A stretch of 64,000 bases of DNA from assembly GCF_013113735.1 (NCBI RefSeq), contig NZ_CP053346.1:3486001-3550000 (forward strand). The letters are read 5' to 3'. Positions 34,178-42,571 of the stretch are shown piece by piece (the stretch's first letter is position 1; the number at the start of each line of letters is the position of its first letter). The position numbers were made by a program, and so were the translations under genes. Source of the DNA: Sphingomonas sp. AP4-R1 (GTDB lineage: Bacteria; Pseudomonadota; Alphaproteobacteria; Sphingomonadales; Sphingomonadaceae). A model generated the notes under the pieces. That model did not search any database. It was not told where the DNA came from and was given only the letters and a program-made list of their open reading frames with translations.

Positions 34178-34335
34178 GAGTCGGTTTGAAAACGCGCCCT
34201 TCGAGCGCGTTGCGGCACCGGCCCGCTCCCCCACCCGACCTCCCATAGAATATCCTGATTGGGAGGTCGGGTGGGGGAGCGGGCCGGTGCCGCCTCGAAA
34301 TGCGATCTTCCTCGCATTTCGCAGACGAACCTAAA
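34178..34335. repeat. Nested palindromic element with a perfect 34-bp inverted repeat
   Basis: Arms 34212-34245 and 34260-34293 are perfectly complementary over 34 bp (starting GCGGCACCGGCCCGCTCC) around a 14-nt AT-rich loop. A second perfect 10-bp hairpin CGAAATGCGA / TCGCATTTCG follows at 34296-34321, and a smaller one (AACGCGC / GCGCGTT) precedes at about 34190-34210. It could extrude a cruciform or serve as a terminator for the DoxX gene. Probably a dispersed element. Confidence 0.8.
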
Positions 34336-34445
34336 CCATAAATCCCGGAATTGTCAGGCGGGCGTCCTTCGTGGAGAAGGGCGCCCGTCGCCGCGTTCGC
34401 CGGCGATTGCCATCGCAGCCACCATCGCATCGAGGGAGACGACGC

Positions 34446-34661
34446 ATGATACCCACGCCGGACTGGGACGAACCCTGCATGCTTACCCAGACCGGTGGCG
34501 AGGACATGCAGGGGCCGCTGGCCGAACTCGTCCTGTTCGCGACGCGCGTGGAGCTGCCCGACCGGCCGGATTATCTCCTGATCTCGGCGGCACTGGGCGA
34601 GGTGGATAACGAGCAGCTCGAAGAGCTGCGGCGTCGGCCCGACTTCCCGCTGATGGCTTGA
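34446..34661 (+). CDS. Small acidic hypothetical protein
   Basis: 71-residue protein with no recognised domain. It is acidic, with two Pro/Asp-rich ends (MIPTPDWDEPCM and RRRPDFPLMA) and a central DRPDYLLISAALGEVDNEQ. AGGGAGACGACGC precedes ATG 34446; the frame opens further upstream at 34371 but without a ribosome site. It stands alone between two palindromic repeats, after DoxX and before RNase R. Confidence 0.55.
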   Translation: MIPTPDWDEPCMLTQTGGEDMQGPLAELVLFATRVELPDRPDYLLISAALGEVDNEQLEELRRRPDFPLMA

Positions 34662-34683
34662 GCCCTTCGCTTCAAGGCGAACA

Positions 34684-34760
34684 GTGCTCCTGCGAATGCA
34701 GGAGCCCAGAGCTTTGAACGTGGCGCTTGCAGCCTTGGGCTCCTGCGTTCGCAGGAGCAC
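34684..34760. repeat. Dispersed palindrome (GTGCTCCTGCG family)
   Basis: Outer arms GTGCTCCTGCGAATGCAGGA and, at the far end, TCCTGCGTTCGCAGGAGCAC, each itself a small hairpin, with inner arms AGCCCA / TGGGCT. A second copy is at 58403. Translation through its right half explains the spurious N-terminal extension upstream of the RNase R start. Confidence 0.8.
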
Positions 34761-34840
34761 GGGATACGCGCTTACGGCGTCCTGAGGGTCGATCTGCTCC
34801 AGGCCGGGACAAAGCGCGCAATCCCGCTTATGGGTGGGAA

Positions 34841-37168
34841 ATGCCTCGTCCCTCACGTCCCGCTCCGGGGCTCCCCAGCCGCCAGCAGATCCTCGATTTC
34901 ATCGCCGCCAGCGATACGCCCGCGGGCAAGCGCGAGATATCGCGCGCGTTCGGCCTGCACGGGCAGGAGAAGATCACGCTCAAGGCCTTGCTCAAGGACA
35001 TGGCCGACGAGGGGCTGATCGACAGCGCCCCCGGCCGCGCCTTCCACAAGATGGGCGGCGTGCCGAAGGTGACGGTGCTGCGCGTGGTGGATGTGAGCGA
35101 GGGCGGACAGGCCTTCGCCGTGCCCGAAAGCTGGCATGCCGATACGCCGCCGCCGCGCCTGCGCGTGCTGGAGCGCGGCCGCCGGAGCGGCGCGTTCGGC
35201 GTGGGCGACCGGATGCTCGCGCGCACCGAGGAGGTGGGGCAGGGCTGGGTCGCGCATCCGATGAAGAAGCTGGCGCGCGGCGAGGAACTGGTGCTGGGCG
35301 TGCTGCACAAGGAAGGCGACCGCCTCTGGCTGAAGCCGGTCGACAAGCGCGAGAAGCGCGAACTGCAGGTGTCCGATGCGGGCGAGGCGCAGGTGGGCGA
35401 TCTGGTGCTGGCCGAGAAAGCCGGGCGCCCGCCGCGCATCATGGCGCGCGTCACGGAGCGGCTGGGCCAGCCGTTCGAGCCGCGCAGCTTCAGCCTGATC
35501 GCGATCCACAAATTCGGCATTCCCGATCGCTTCTCGGAAGACACGATTCAGGAGGCGGAGCGCATGGCGCGCCAGCCGCTCGGCGAAGGTCGCGAGGATC
35601 TGCGCCACCTGCCGATCGTCGCGATCGATCCGGCCGATGCGCGCGATCATGACGATGCGGTGTGGGCCGCGCCCGACGAGGATCCCGCCAATCCCGGCGG
35701 CTTCAAGGCGGTGGTCGCGATCGCGGACGTGAGCTTCTACGTGCGCCCCGGCTCCGATCTGGACCGCGAGGCGCGGCGGCGCGGCAACAGCGTCTATTTC
35801 CCCGATCGCGTCGTGCCGATGCTGCCGGAAACGCTTTCGGCCGACATCTGTTCGCTGAAGGAGGGCGCCGATCGCGCGGCGATGGCCTGCCACCTGACGA
35901 TCGCGGCGGACGGGACGCTGAAGGCGTGGCGGTTCAGCCGCGCCGTCGTGCGGATCGCGGCGAACATCGCCTACGAGGATGCGCAGGCGGCGATGGATGC
36001 GGACGTTGCGCGTGAAGCACGTGCTTCGACTTCGCTCAGCACGAACGGGGAGGGGGAGGAGCCACCTTCAGACCCGTTCGTCCTGAGCCTGTCGAAGGAC
36101 GTGCTGCAAGGGCTTCGGCAGCTCTGGGCGTGCTGGGCCCTGCTCGCCAAGGCACGCGATGCCCGCGAGCCGCTGGATCTGGACCTGCCGGAGCGGCGCG
36201 TAATGCTGGACGAGAAGGGGCGCATCCTCTCGGTCGCCCCGCGCGAGCGGCTCGATGCGCATCGGCTGATCGAGGATTATATGATCGCCGCCAACGTCGC
36301 CGCCGCCAAGGTGCTGGAGGCGAAGAAGGCGCAGGTGATGTACCGCGTCCACGAGGCGCCGAGCCGCGAGAAGCTGGTCGCGCTCAAGGACTATCTGGAG
36401 ACGTTCGATATCTCCTTCGCGCTGGGGCAGGTGATCCGCCCGGCGACGTTCAACCGCATCATCGAGAAGGTGGGCGACGTCGATTTCCGGCCGCAGATCA
36501 TGGAGCAGATCCTGCGATCGCAGACGCAGGCTTATTATGCGCCGGTCAATCAGGGCCATTTCGGCCTGTCGCTGGGCAGCTACGCCCATTTCACCAGCCC
36601 GATCCGCCGCTATTCGGATCTGCTCGTGCATCGGTCTCTGGTCGGCGCGTATCGATTGGAGCCGGCGATCGAGCAGACCCGCCTCGCGCCCGCCGACGCG
36701 GCCGATCTCACCGCCGTCGGCCAGTCCATCTCGGCGGCCGAGCGGCGCGCGATGGAGGCCGAACGCGAGACGATCGATCGTTATGTCGCCGCCTTCATGG
36801 CGACCAGGATCGGCGAACTGGTCGAGACGCGCATCACGACGGTCAAGAATTTCGGCTTCTTCGCGACGGTGGAGGGGTTGGGTGGCGACGGCCTCGTGCC
36901 GGTCTCCACACTGGGCGCCGAGCGCTTCCATTATGACGAGGCGGCGCAGACGCTGACCGGCGAGGAAAGCGGGGACAGCTATGCGCGCGGCATGCGGCTG
37001 ACGCTGCGGCTGGTGGAGGCCGATCCGATCGGCGGCTCGCTGCGCTTCGAACTGGCCGAGGGCGCGAACCATCTGCCGATGCGCGGAGGCGCGCCGAGGC
37101 GCGACCGCGTGGTGAAGGGCCGACGCGGGCGGCCGGCGAACATCCGCCATCAGGGCAAGCGGCGGTAA
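34841..37168 (+). CDS. rnr: Ribonuclease R, with an in-frame palindromic repeat insertion
   Basis: 775-residue 3'-5' exoribonuclease of the RNB family. It has an N-terminal helical domain (RQQILDFIAASDTPAGKREI), cold-shock-like domains, the RNB catalytic core (AIDPADARDHDDAVWA, with the metal-binding Asp cluster; YFPDRVVPMLPETLS; HFTSPIRRYSDLLVHR), an S1 domain (TTVKNFGFFATVEGLGGDGL) and a basic tail (RRGRPANIRHQGKRR). ATG 34841 is chosen; upstream frame is repeat DNA. Residues about 393-421 (ASTSLSTNGEG... to FVLSLSKDV) are encoded by a dispersed palindromic element at 36018-36104 within the RNB domain. The frame is kept and all visible catalytic residues are intact, so the enzyme is probably functional. 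Confidence 0.95.
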   Translation: MPRPSRPAPGLPSRQQILDFIAASDTPAGKREISRAFGLHGQEKITLKALLKDMADEGLIDSAPGRAFHKMGGVPKVTVLRVVDVSEGGQAFAVPESWHADTPPPRLRVLERGRRSGAFGVGDRMLARTEEVGQGWVAHPMKKLARGEELVLGVLHKEGDRLWLKPVDKREKRELQVSDAGEAQVGDLVLAEKAGRPPRIMARVTERLGQPFEPRSFSLIAIHKFGIPDRFSEDTIQEAERMARQPLGEGREDLRHLPIVAIDPADARDHDDAVWAAPDEDPANPGGFKAVVAIADVSFYVRPGSDLDREARRRGNSVYFPDRVVPMLPETLSADICSLKEGADRAAMACHLTIAADGTLKAWRFSRAVVRIAANIAYEDAQAAMDADVAREARASTSLSTNGEGEEPPSDPFVLSLSKDVLQGLRQLWACWALLAKARDAREPLDLDLPERRVMLDEKGRILSVAPRERLDAHRLIEDYMIAANVAAAKVLEAKKAQVMYRVHEAPSREKLVALKDYLETFDISFALGQVIRPATFNRIIEKVGDVDFRPQIMEQILRSQTQAYYAPVNQGHFGLSLGSYAHFTSPIRRYSDLLVHRSLVGAYRLEPAIEQTRLAPADAADLTAVGQSISAAERRAMEAERETIDRYVAAFMATRIGELVETRITTVKNFGFFATVEGLGGDGLVPVSTLGAERFHYDEAAQTLTGEESGDSYARGMRLTLRLVEADPIGGSLRFELAEGANHLPMRGGAPRRDRVVKGRRGRPANIRHQGKRR
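36018..36104. repeat. Palindromic repeat inside the RNase R coding sequence
   Basis: Left arm 36018-36050 (GCACGTGCTTCGACTTCGCT then CAGCACGAACGGG) is almost fully complementary to right arm 36073-36104 (CCCGTTCGTCCTGAGCC then TGTCGAAGGACGTGC). The translated product contains FVLSLSKD, which I associate with a repeat common between sphingomonad genes. The insert adds about 29 codons without a stop. Confidence 0.85.
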
Positions 37169-37185
37169 CGTAGAGCCCGCTCCTT

Positions 37186-37308
37186 ATCCTCCCCCGCCAG
37201 GGGGAGGTGGCGCCGCAGGCGACGGAGGGGGCGATCGGCGACCGGCCCGCTTCCTCCCCCTCCGTCAGGCTGACGCCTGACACCTCCCCCTGGCGGGGGA
37301 GGATGGGG
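37186..37308. repeat. Dispersed intergenic palindrome
   Basis: ATCCTCCCCCGCCAGGGGGA at the left and TCCCCCTGGCGGGGGAGGAT at the right, with inner GACGGAGGGG and CCCCCTCCGTC. Same family as 5093 and 32866. It lies just after the RNase R stop. The rest of the gap to 37423 shows nothing further. Confidence 0.85.
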
Positions 37309-37423
37309 ATAACGGTTCCCCAACTCCACGACGCGGCCTCTCCGGACGATCAACCGCGCAGATCCCCGGAACAGGGTGACGCGCACGCCGTTGGCTGGGG
37401 ATGATCCACCGCGAAGGGCGCTT

Positions 37424-38509
37424 ATGCTGACGTCGATCCCCGGCATTCCCCCGTGGCTGTCCGATATCGCGGCGGTCGCGCTCGTGATCTTGGGGGCGCT
37501 GATCTTCCACAAGGTGGCGATGTACGTCGCGGTGCGGGCCGCGCGGCGCACGTCGACGGTCGTCGACGATCTGATGCTGGAATGCCTGAGTGCGCCGATC
37601 CGCTGGCTGTTGGTGGCGCTGTCGGTTTCGGCGCTGGAGCCCGCGCTGAACCTGAGCGAAGGCATGCAGATCGTCTGGCGGCGTGTGCTCGGCATCGTCA
37701 TGCCGGCGTTGCTGGGATGGCTGGCGGTGCGGCTGCTCGGCGCGATGCACCGGATCGTGCAGGCGCAGGCGGATATCAGCGTCGAAGACAATCTGCGCGC
37801 GCGCCGTCGCCGCACGCGCTCCGCCATCCTCAATCGCGTGGCCGTGCTGGTGGTGGTCGGCATCACGTTCTGCCTGATGCTGATGAGCATCCCCAGCATC
37901 CGGTCGATCGGCGTCACGCTCATCGCCTCGGCGGGCCTCGCCGCTCTGGCGATCGGTGCCGCCGCGCAGCCCACGCTGAAGAATCTGATCGCCGGCCTGC
38001 AGATGGCCTTCACCGAGCCGATCCGGCTGGACGACGTCGTCATCATGGACGGCGAATGGGGGCGGATCGAGGATATCCGCCTGACCTATGTGGTCGTGCG
38101 GATCTGGGACGACCGGCGCCTCGTCGTGCCCGTCTCCAAATTCCTGGAGGAGAGCTTCCAGAACTGGACGCGAGAGACCAGCCAGCTGATGGGAAGCGTC
38201 TTCTGGCAGCTCGATCCCGCGACCGACATCGCCCGCCTGCGCGAAAAACTGGGCGAGATCATCCGCGCCAATCCACGGTGGGACCGGCGCTTCTTCAACC
38301 TTCAGGTGACCGAGGCGCGGGTGGATTCGATCGAGGTGCGCGCGCTGATGACGGCGCGCGACGCCAGCGTCGCCTTCGATCTGCGCTGCGACGTGCGCGA
38401 GGCGATGCTGGACTTCATGCGGACGGAAATGCCCGAGGCCTTCACCCGCAACCGCGCCGATCTGGTGATTCAGTCGACGGGCGCGGAGGTCGTCTCGTCG
38501 GCCGGCTGA
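37424..38509 (+). CDS. MscS-type mechanosensitive ion channel
   Basis: 361-residue inner-membrane channel that opens under hypo-osmotic membrane tension. Four helices are visible (WLSDIAAVALVILGALIFHK, WLLVALSVSALEPAL, VLGIVMPALLGWLAVRLLG, VAVLVVVGITFCLMLMSI), then the pore helix and MscS beta domain: LAALAIGAAAQPTLKNLIAG, EPIRLDDVVIMDGEWGRIED and DDRRLVVPVSKFLEESFQNW. ATG 37424 has GAAGGG upstream. Its 3' end overlaps the convergent otsA by 40 nt. Confidence 0.93.
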   Translation: MLTSIPGIPPWLSDIAAVALVILGALIFHKVAMYVAVRAARRTSTVVDDLMLECLSAPIRWLLVALSVSALEPALNLSEGMQIVWRRVLGIVMPALLGWLAVRLLGAMHRIVQAQADISVEDNLRARRRRTRSAILNRVAVLVVVGITFCLMLMSIPSIRSIGVTLIASAGLAALAIGAAAQPTLKNLIAGLQMAFTEPIRLDDVVIMDGEWGRIEDIRLTYVVVRIWDDRRLVVPVSKFLEESFQNWTRETSQLMGSVFWQLDPATDIARLREKLGEIIRANPRWDRRFFNLQVTEARVDSIEVRALMTARDASVAFDLRCDVREAMLDFMRTEMPEAFTRNRADLVIQSTGAEVVSSAG

Positions 38510-39879
38510 CAGGCGTTGAGCAGCACTTCCGTGAAGCGCTGGCGCCACCAGATCACGTCCTCGCGCTGGACATTGTCCATCAGCGCCTGCCAACGCTCGA
38601 TCCGTTCCTCGCGCGGCATCTTCAGCGCGGTGAGGATCGCGTCGGACATCTCTTCCGCGCTGTACGGATTGACGATCACGGCTTCCTTCAGCTGCAGCGC
38701 CGCGCCCGCGAAGCGGGAGAGGATCAGCACGCCGGGATCCTCGGGATCCTGCGCCGCCACATATTCCTTGGCGACGAGGTTCATGCCGTCGCGCAGCGGC
38801 GTCACCAGCCCGATCCGGGCGGCGCGATAGACGCCAGCCAGCACGTCGCGGGGATAGCCCTGATTGACGTAGCGGATCGGCACCCAGTCGAGATCGGCAT
38901 AGGCGCCGTTGATCCGGCCCGAAATGCCTTCCAGCCCGGTGCGGATTTTCTGATAGGTTTCGACGGAGCCGCGCGACGGCGGCGCGATCTGGAGGAGGAA
39001 CACCTCCTTCCGCTCGCCGGGATGCTCCTTCAGGAAGCGTTCGTAGCCGAGGAAGCGTTCTTCCAGGCCCTTGGAATAATCGAGCCGGTCGACGCCGACG
39101 ATCATGTCGCGGCCGACCGCGCTGTCACGCATCTGGCGAAAGGCGAGGCGCGCGCGCGTGCTCTGCGAAAGCTCGGCGAATTCCTTGGCGTCGATGCCGA
39201 TCGGGGCGGCGATGGCGCGCATCGAGCGCCCCTTGAGCGTCACCACGTCCCCATCGACCGTACCGCCCAGTTCGTTGACGACATAATCGAAGAAGGCCTG
39301 CAGCCATTCCTCGGTATGGAAGCCGACCACATCATAGGCGAACAGGGTCGTCACCAGATCCTCGGCCTCGGGCAATGTCGAGAGCAGGCGCTGCGGCGGC
39401 CAGGGGATGTGGAGGAAGAAGCCGATCCGGTTCTTGCAGCCGCGATTGCGCAACTCGTCGCCCAGCGGCAGCAGATGATAATCCTGGATCCACACGATAT
39501 CGTCCGGCTCGATCAGCGGGCGGACGGTATCGGCGAAGCGCTGATTGACGCGCTGATAGCCGCCCGCGAAGCCGCGCTCATATTCGGCCAGGTCGATCCG
39601 GTAGTGGAAGAGCGGCCACAGCGTGCGGTTCGCATAGCCGTCATAATATTCCTCGACGTCCTGCGCCTCGAGATCGACGGTCGCGGTGGTCACGTCATGC
39701 GCGCGCTGCAGGTTGATGTGGCCGGTGAACTGTTCGGTCGTCTCGCCCGACCAGCCGAACCAGATGCCGCGATATTCGCGGAGCGCCGCCGAGAGCGCGA
39801 CGGCGAGGCCACCCTGCGCGCCGGAATGCGATCCGGTGGGCGCCGAGACGCGGTTGGAGATGACGATCAGTCGGCTCAT
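38470..39879 (-). CDS. otsA: Alpha,alpha-trehalose-phosphate synthase
   Basis: 469-residue GT20 glycosyltransferase joining UDP-glucose and glucose-6-phosphate into trehalose-6-phosphate. Signatures: MSRLIVISNRVSAPTG, GGLAVALSAALREY, WIQDYHLLPLGDELR, VDRLDYSKGLEERFLGYERF, and LRDGMNLVAKEYVAAQ. Last gene of the otsB-GH15-otsA operon; ATG 39879 overlaps the GH15 stop by 4 nt. It converges with the MscS gene with a 40-nt overlap, so the two osmotic-response transcripts are antisense at their ends. Confidence 0.96.
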   Translation of the reverse strand: MSRLIVISNRVSAPTGSHSGAQGGLAVALSAALREYRGIWFGWSGETTEQFTGHINLQRAHDVTTATVDLEAQDVEEYYDGYANRTLWPLFHYRIDLAEYERGFAGGYQRVNQRFADTVRPLIEPDDIVWIQDYHLLPLGDELRNRGCKNRIGFFLHIPWPPQRLLSTLPEAEDLVTTLFAYDVVGFHTEEWLQAFFDYVVNELGGTVDGDVVTLKGRSMRAIAAPIGIDAKEFAELSQSTRARLAFRQMRDSAVGRDMIVGVDRLDYSKGLEERFLGYERFLKEHPGERKEVFLLQIAPPSRGSVETYQKIRTGLEGISGRINGAYADLDWVPIRYVNQGYPRDVLAGVYRAARIGLVTPLRDGMNLVAKEYVAAQDPEDPGVLILSRFAGAALQLKEAVIVNPYSAEEMSDAILTALKMPREERIERWQALMDNVQREDVIWWRQRFTEVLLNACQPADETTSAPVD

Positions 39880-41660
39880 CGTATGCTTGTCCAGGGTTTG
39901 CTCAGCATCGCGGCGCAGTTGATCATGCCGACGAGCGAATAGGTTTGCGGGTAATTGCCCCAGAGCTCGCCCGTGACGGGATCGATATCCTCCGACAGAA
40001 GCCCGGCGGACGTGCGCCGGGTGAGCATCTCCTCGAAGAGTTCGCGTGCATCCTCGGTCCGGCCCGTCGCCTGAAGCGCTTCGATCAGCCAGAAAGTACA
40101 GACGTTGAAGGCGGTTTCGGGCAGGCCGAAATCGTCCTCCGTCGCATAGCGCAGCATGTGCGATCCGCGCCGCAGCCCTTCCTCGACGGCCTTGAGCGTG
40201 CCGAGAAATTTGGGATCGTCGGGCGACAGGAAACGCAGGTCGAGCAGCTGGATCAGGCTCGCGTCCAGATCGTCGCCCGAGAAGGTGGCGGACATGCGGT
40301 TCGTGTCCGGCCGCCAGGCCGAGGCGATGATGCCGTCCTTGATCTGGCCCGCGCGATCATTCCAATATTCGCGCCGTTCATCCAGCCCCAGCACGTGCGC
40401 GGCATTGGCCAGCCGGTCGCACGCGGCCCAGCACATGGCCGAGGAATAGGTGTGCACGCTCTGGCGCGTGCGCAGCTCCCACAGGCCGGCATCGGGCTGG
40501 TCGTGGAATTGCCACGCGCGCTCGCCCACTTTTTCCAGCGCCTCGAAATCCTCGATCGTGGCGGGGCGGAACAGGCGGCGATCGAAGAAGGCCTGCACGT
40601 TGCACAGCACGATCTGGCCGTAAGCGTCGTGCTGGATCTGCTCATAGGCCTGATTACCCACGCGCACCGGGCCCATGCCGCGATAGCCCGGCAGATCGGG
40701 CGCGAACCTCTCTTCCAGCGTCGCCTCGCCCAGCACGCCGTAAAGCGGCTGGATATGGCCGCCCTTGGCATTGTCGACGATGTTGCGGAGATATTCGAGA
40801 TAGGCTTCCAGCACGTCGAGCGCGCCCAGCCGGTTCAGCGCCTGCACCGTGTAGTAAGCGTCGCGGATCCAGCAGTAGCGATAGTCCCAGTTGCGCTGCG
40901 ATCCGGAATGTTCGGGGATCGAGGTGGTCAGCGCGGCGACGATCGCGCCCGTCTCCTCATGCTGGCAGAGCTTCAGCGTAATGGCGGAGCGGATCACCAC
41001 ATCCTGCCATTCCAGCGGGATGGCGAGGCCGCGCACCCAATGCTGCCACTCCTGCCGCGTGGCGTAGAGCATCTCTTCGATCGTGGCGCCGACGTTGCGA
41101 TCGAAGCTCTCGTCGGGCCCCAGGAAGAAATAGAGCGGCCGCTCGACGCGGAACACATGTTCTTCCCGGATCAGCCCCACCGGTGCGGTGGTCGTCAGGC
41201 GCAGCGTCACGCCGTCCCCGGGGAAGCGGATATGGTTCGATCCGCCCATGCGGGTGGTGCAGTGGCCGCCCCAGCCGCAGGTGGGGCGCAGCTTCACCCG
41301 GATGCGCGGGCTGCCGGAAATGGGCCGGATGATCCGGCAGAAGGAGGTCGGGCGATAGGTGCGTCCCAGCCGATCGAAGCGCGGGCAGAAATCGGTGATC
41401 TCGATCGCGTTGCCGGACGTGTCGGTCATGCGGCTGACGAGAATGGGGGTATTGCGCTCATATCGCTGCTCGGTCGTGGCGAGGTCTTCCAGCTCGATCG
41501 CCCAGAAGCCCGTCGTCGCCGCCTCGCCGCCGACCAACGCGGAAAAGAGCGGATCGCCGTCCACGCGCGGCACGCAGGCCCACACGAACCGCGCCTCGCG
41601 ATCGATCAGCGCGCTGACCTGGCAATTGCCGATCGGCCACAGATCCAGATCGGGGGTCAT
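39876..41660 (-). CDS. GH15 family glycoside hydrolase (glucoamylase/trehalase-like)
   Basis: 594-residue inverting alpha-glucosidase of family 15. Segments: WPIGNCQVSALIDREARFVW, SQRNWDYRYCWIRDAYYTVQ, LWELRTRQSVHTYSSAMCW and EDIDPVTGELWGNYPQTYSL, which carries the likely catalytic Glu. There is no signal peptide, so it is cytoplasmic. It sits between otsB and otsA with ATGA overlaps on both sides. GH15 enzymes in this setting have been found to be trehalases in some bacteria, so turnover of trehalose (or of glycogen-like glucans) is likely. Confidence 0.92.
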   Translation of the reverse strand: MTPDLDLWPIGNCQVSALIDREARFVWACVPRVDGDPLFSALVGGEAATTGFWAIELEDLATTEQRYERNTPILVSRMTDTSGNAIEITDFCPRFDRLGRTYRPTSFCRIIRPISGSPRIRVKLRPTCGWGGHCTTRMGGSNHIRFPGDGVTLRLTTTAPVGLIREEHVFRVERPLYFFLGPDESFDRNVGATIEEMLYATRQEWQHWVRGLAIPLEWQDVVIRSAITLKLCQHEETGAIVAALTTSIPEHSGSQRNWDYRYCWIRDAYYTVQALNRLGALDVLEAYLEYLRNIVDNAKGGHIQPLYGVLGEATLEERFAPDLPGYRGMGPVRVGNQAYEQIQHDAYGQIVLCNVQAFFDRRLFRPATIEDFEALEKVGERAWQFHDQPDAGLWELRTRQSVHTYSSAMCWAACDRLANAAHVLGLDERREYWNDRAGQIKDGIIASAWRPDTNRMSATFSGDDLDASLIQLLDLRFLSPDDPKFLGTLKAVEEGLRRGSHMLRYATEDDFGLPETAFNVCTFWLIEALQATGRTEDARELFEEMLTRRTSAGLLSEDIDPVTGELWGNYPQTYSLVGMINCAAMLSKPWTSIR

Positions 41661-42424
41661 GCCGGCACCATCGCCGCCGCTTCCAGCCAGTCGAGCGCAT
41701 CCGACACGGCAGGCAGGCGATAGCGCGCGGCGCTCGGCCTTTCGTCCCCGATCAGCACGCCGCTGCCGCCCAGCGTCCGCGCCATGGCGAATGCGGCCTC
41801 GTCGGTCACGTCGTCACCGAACACCAGCGGGACGGTGCCCATCATCGGCGCCTGCTTCATGAAGGCGCTGACGGCGGCGCCCTTGTCGGCGCCCGGCATC
41901 CGGAGTTCGACCACCATTTTGCCGTGCAACAATTCAATGTCGCTGGAATGGGCCAGGCTTTCGGCGAAGCGCAGGCAGGCGCGCTCTTCGTCGGGCGCCT
42001 CGCGATAATGGATCGCCACCCCGAACGGCTTTTCCTCCACCAGCACGCCGGCGCGCCCTTCGCTGAAGCCGGCGATCCGCGAGATGGTGGGGGCGAGCCA
42101 CAGGGGCGGGGGGATGTCGATGCGGCGCCCGTCGGGCCAGAGCATCTCGGCACCGTGGCTGCCGCTCAGCGCCAGCGCGGAAACGTCGAGCAATGCGGCG
42201 ACCTGGGCGAGGGGGCGTCCTGTCACGATCGCGACGCGGCCGGGCAGCGCCGCCTCCAGCGCGCCCAGAATGGCGCGAAGCCGATCGGTGACGATCACCG
42301 CGTCGGGCCGCGCCGCTATCTCTACCAATGTCCCGTCGAAATCGAGGAACAGGCTCGCGTTGCGGATCAAATCCACCGGAGGCGCGAGCCGCCCACCTAC
42401 CATGGTCGTCGTCTCTTGCTGCAT
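41657..42424 (-). CDS. otsB: Trehalose-6-phosphate phosphatase
   Basis: 255-residue HAD-family phosphatase that releases trehalose. HAD motif I is LFLDFDGTLVEIA, motif II appears in AIVTGRPLAQVAALL, and the conserved GSHGAEML and FGDDVTDEAAFAMA (motif IV) are clear. ATG 42424 is favoured over GTG 42427; ATG 42403 (MVGGRLAPP) with AAGAGAC upstream is a further option. First gene of the trehalose operon. Confidence 0.94.
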   Translation of the reverse strand: MQQETTTMVGGRLAPPVDLIRNASLFLDFDGTLVEIAARPDAVIVTDRLRAILGALEAALPGRVAIVTGRPLAQVAALLDVSALALSGSHGAEMLWPDGRRIDIPPPLWLAPTISRIAGFSEGRAGVLVEEKPFGVAIHYREAPDEERACLRFAESLAHSSDIELLHGKMVVELRMPGADKGAAVSAFMKQAPMMGTVPLVFGDDVTDEAAFAMARTLGGSGVLIGDERPSAARYRLPAVSDALDWLEAAAMVPA

Positions 42425-42571
42425 CACGGTAGAAAGGATGCGGAGCCGGATCGTTCCACGTCCGCGTCGATTCCGGCCGATGGACGACGAGCCGTGGGCC
42501 CGGGGCGACGAGTGGCCGGCGCGGTTCAGCCCGTGTTTCTGTTCGGTGTCACCCGCGCCGCTTCCACCGGT

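Noticed and set aside
34727..34840. N-terminal extension of RNase R
   Set aside because: The extra residues are translated from a dispersed palindrome and have no counterpart in the family.
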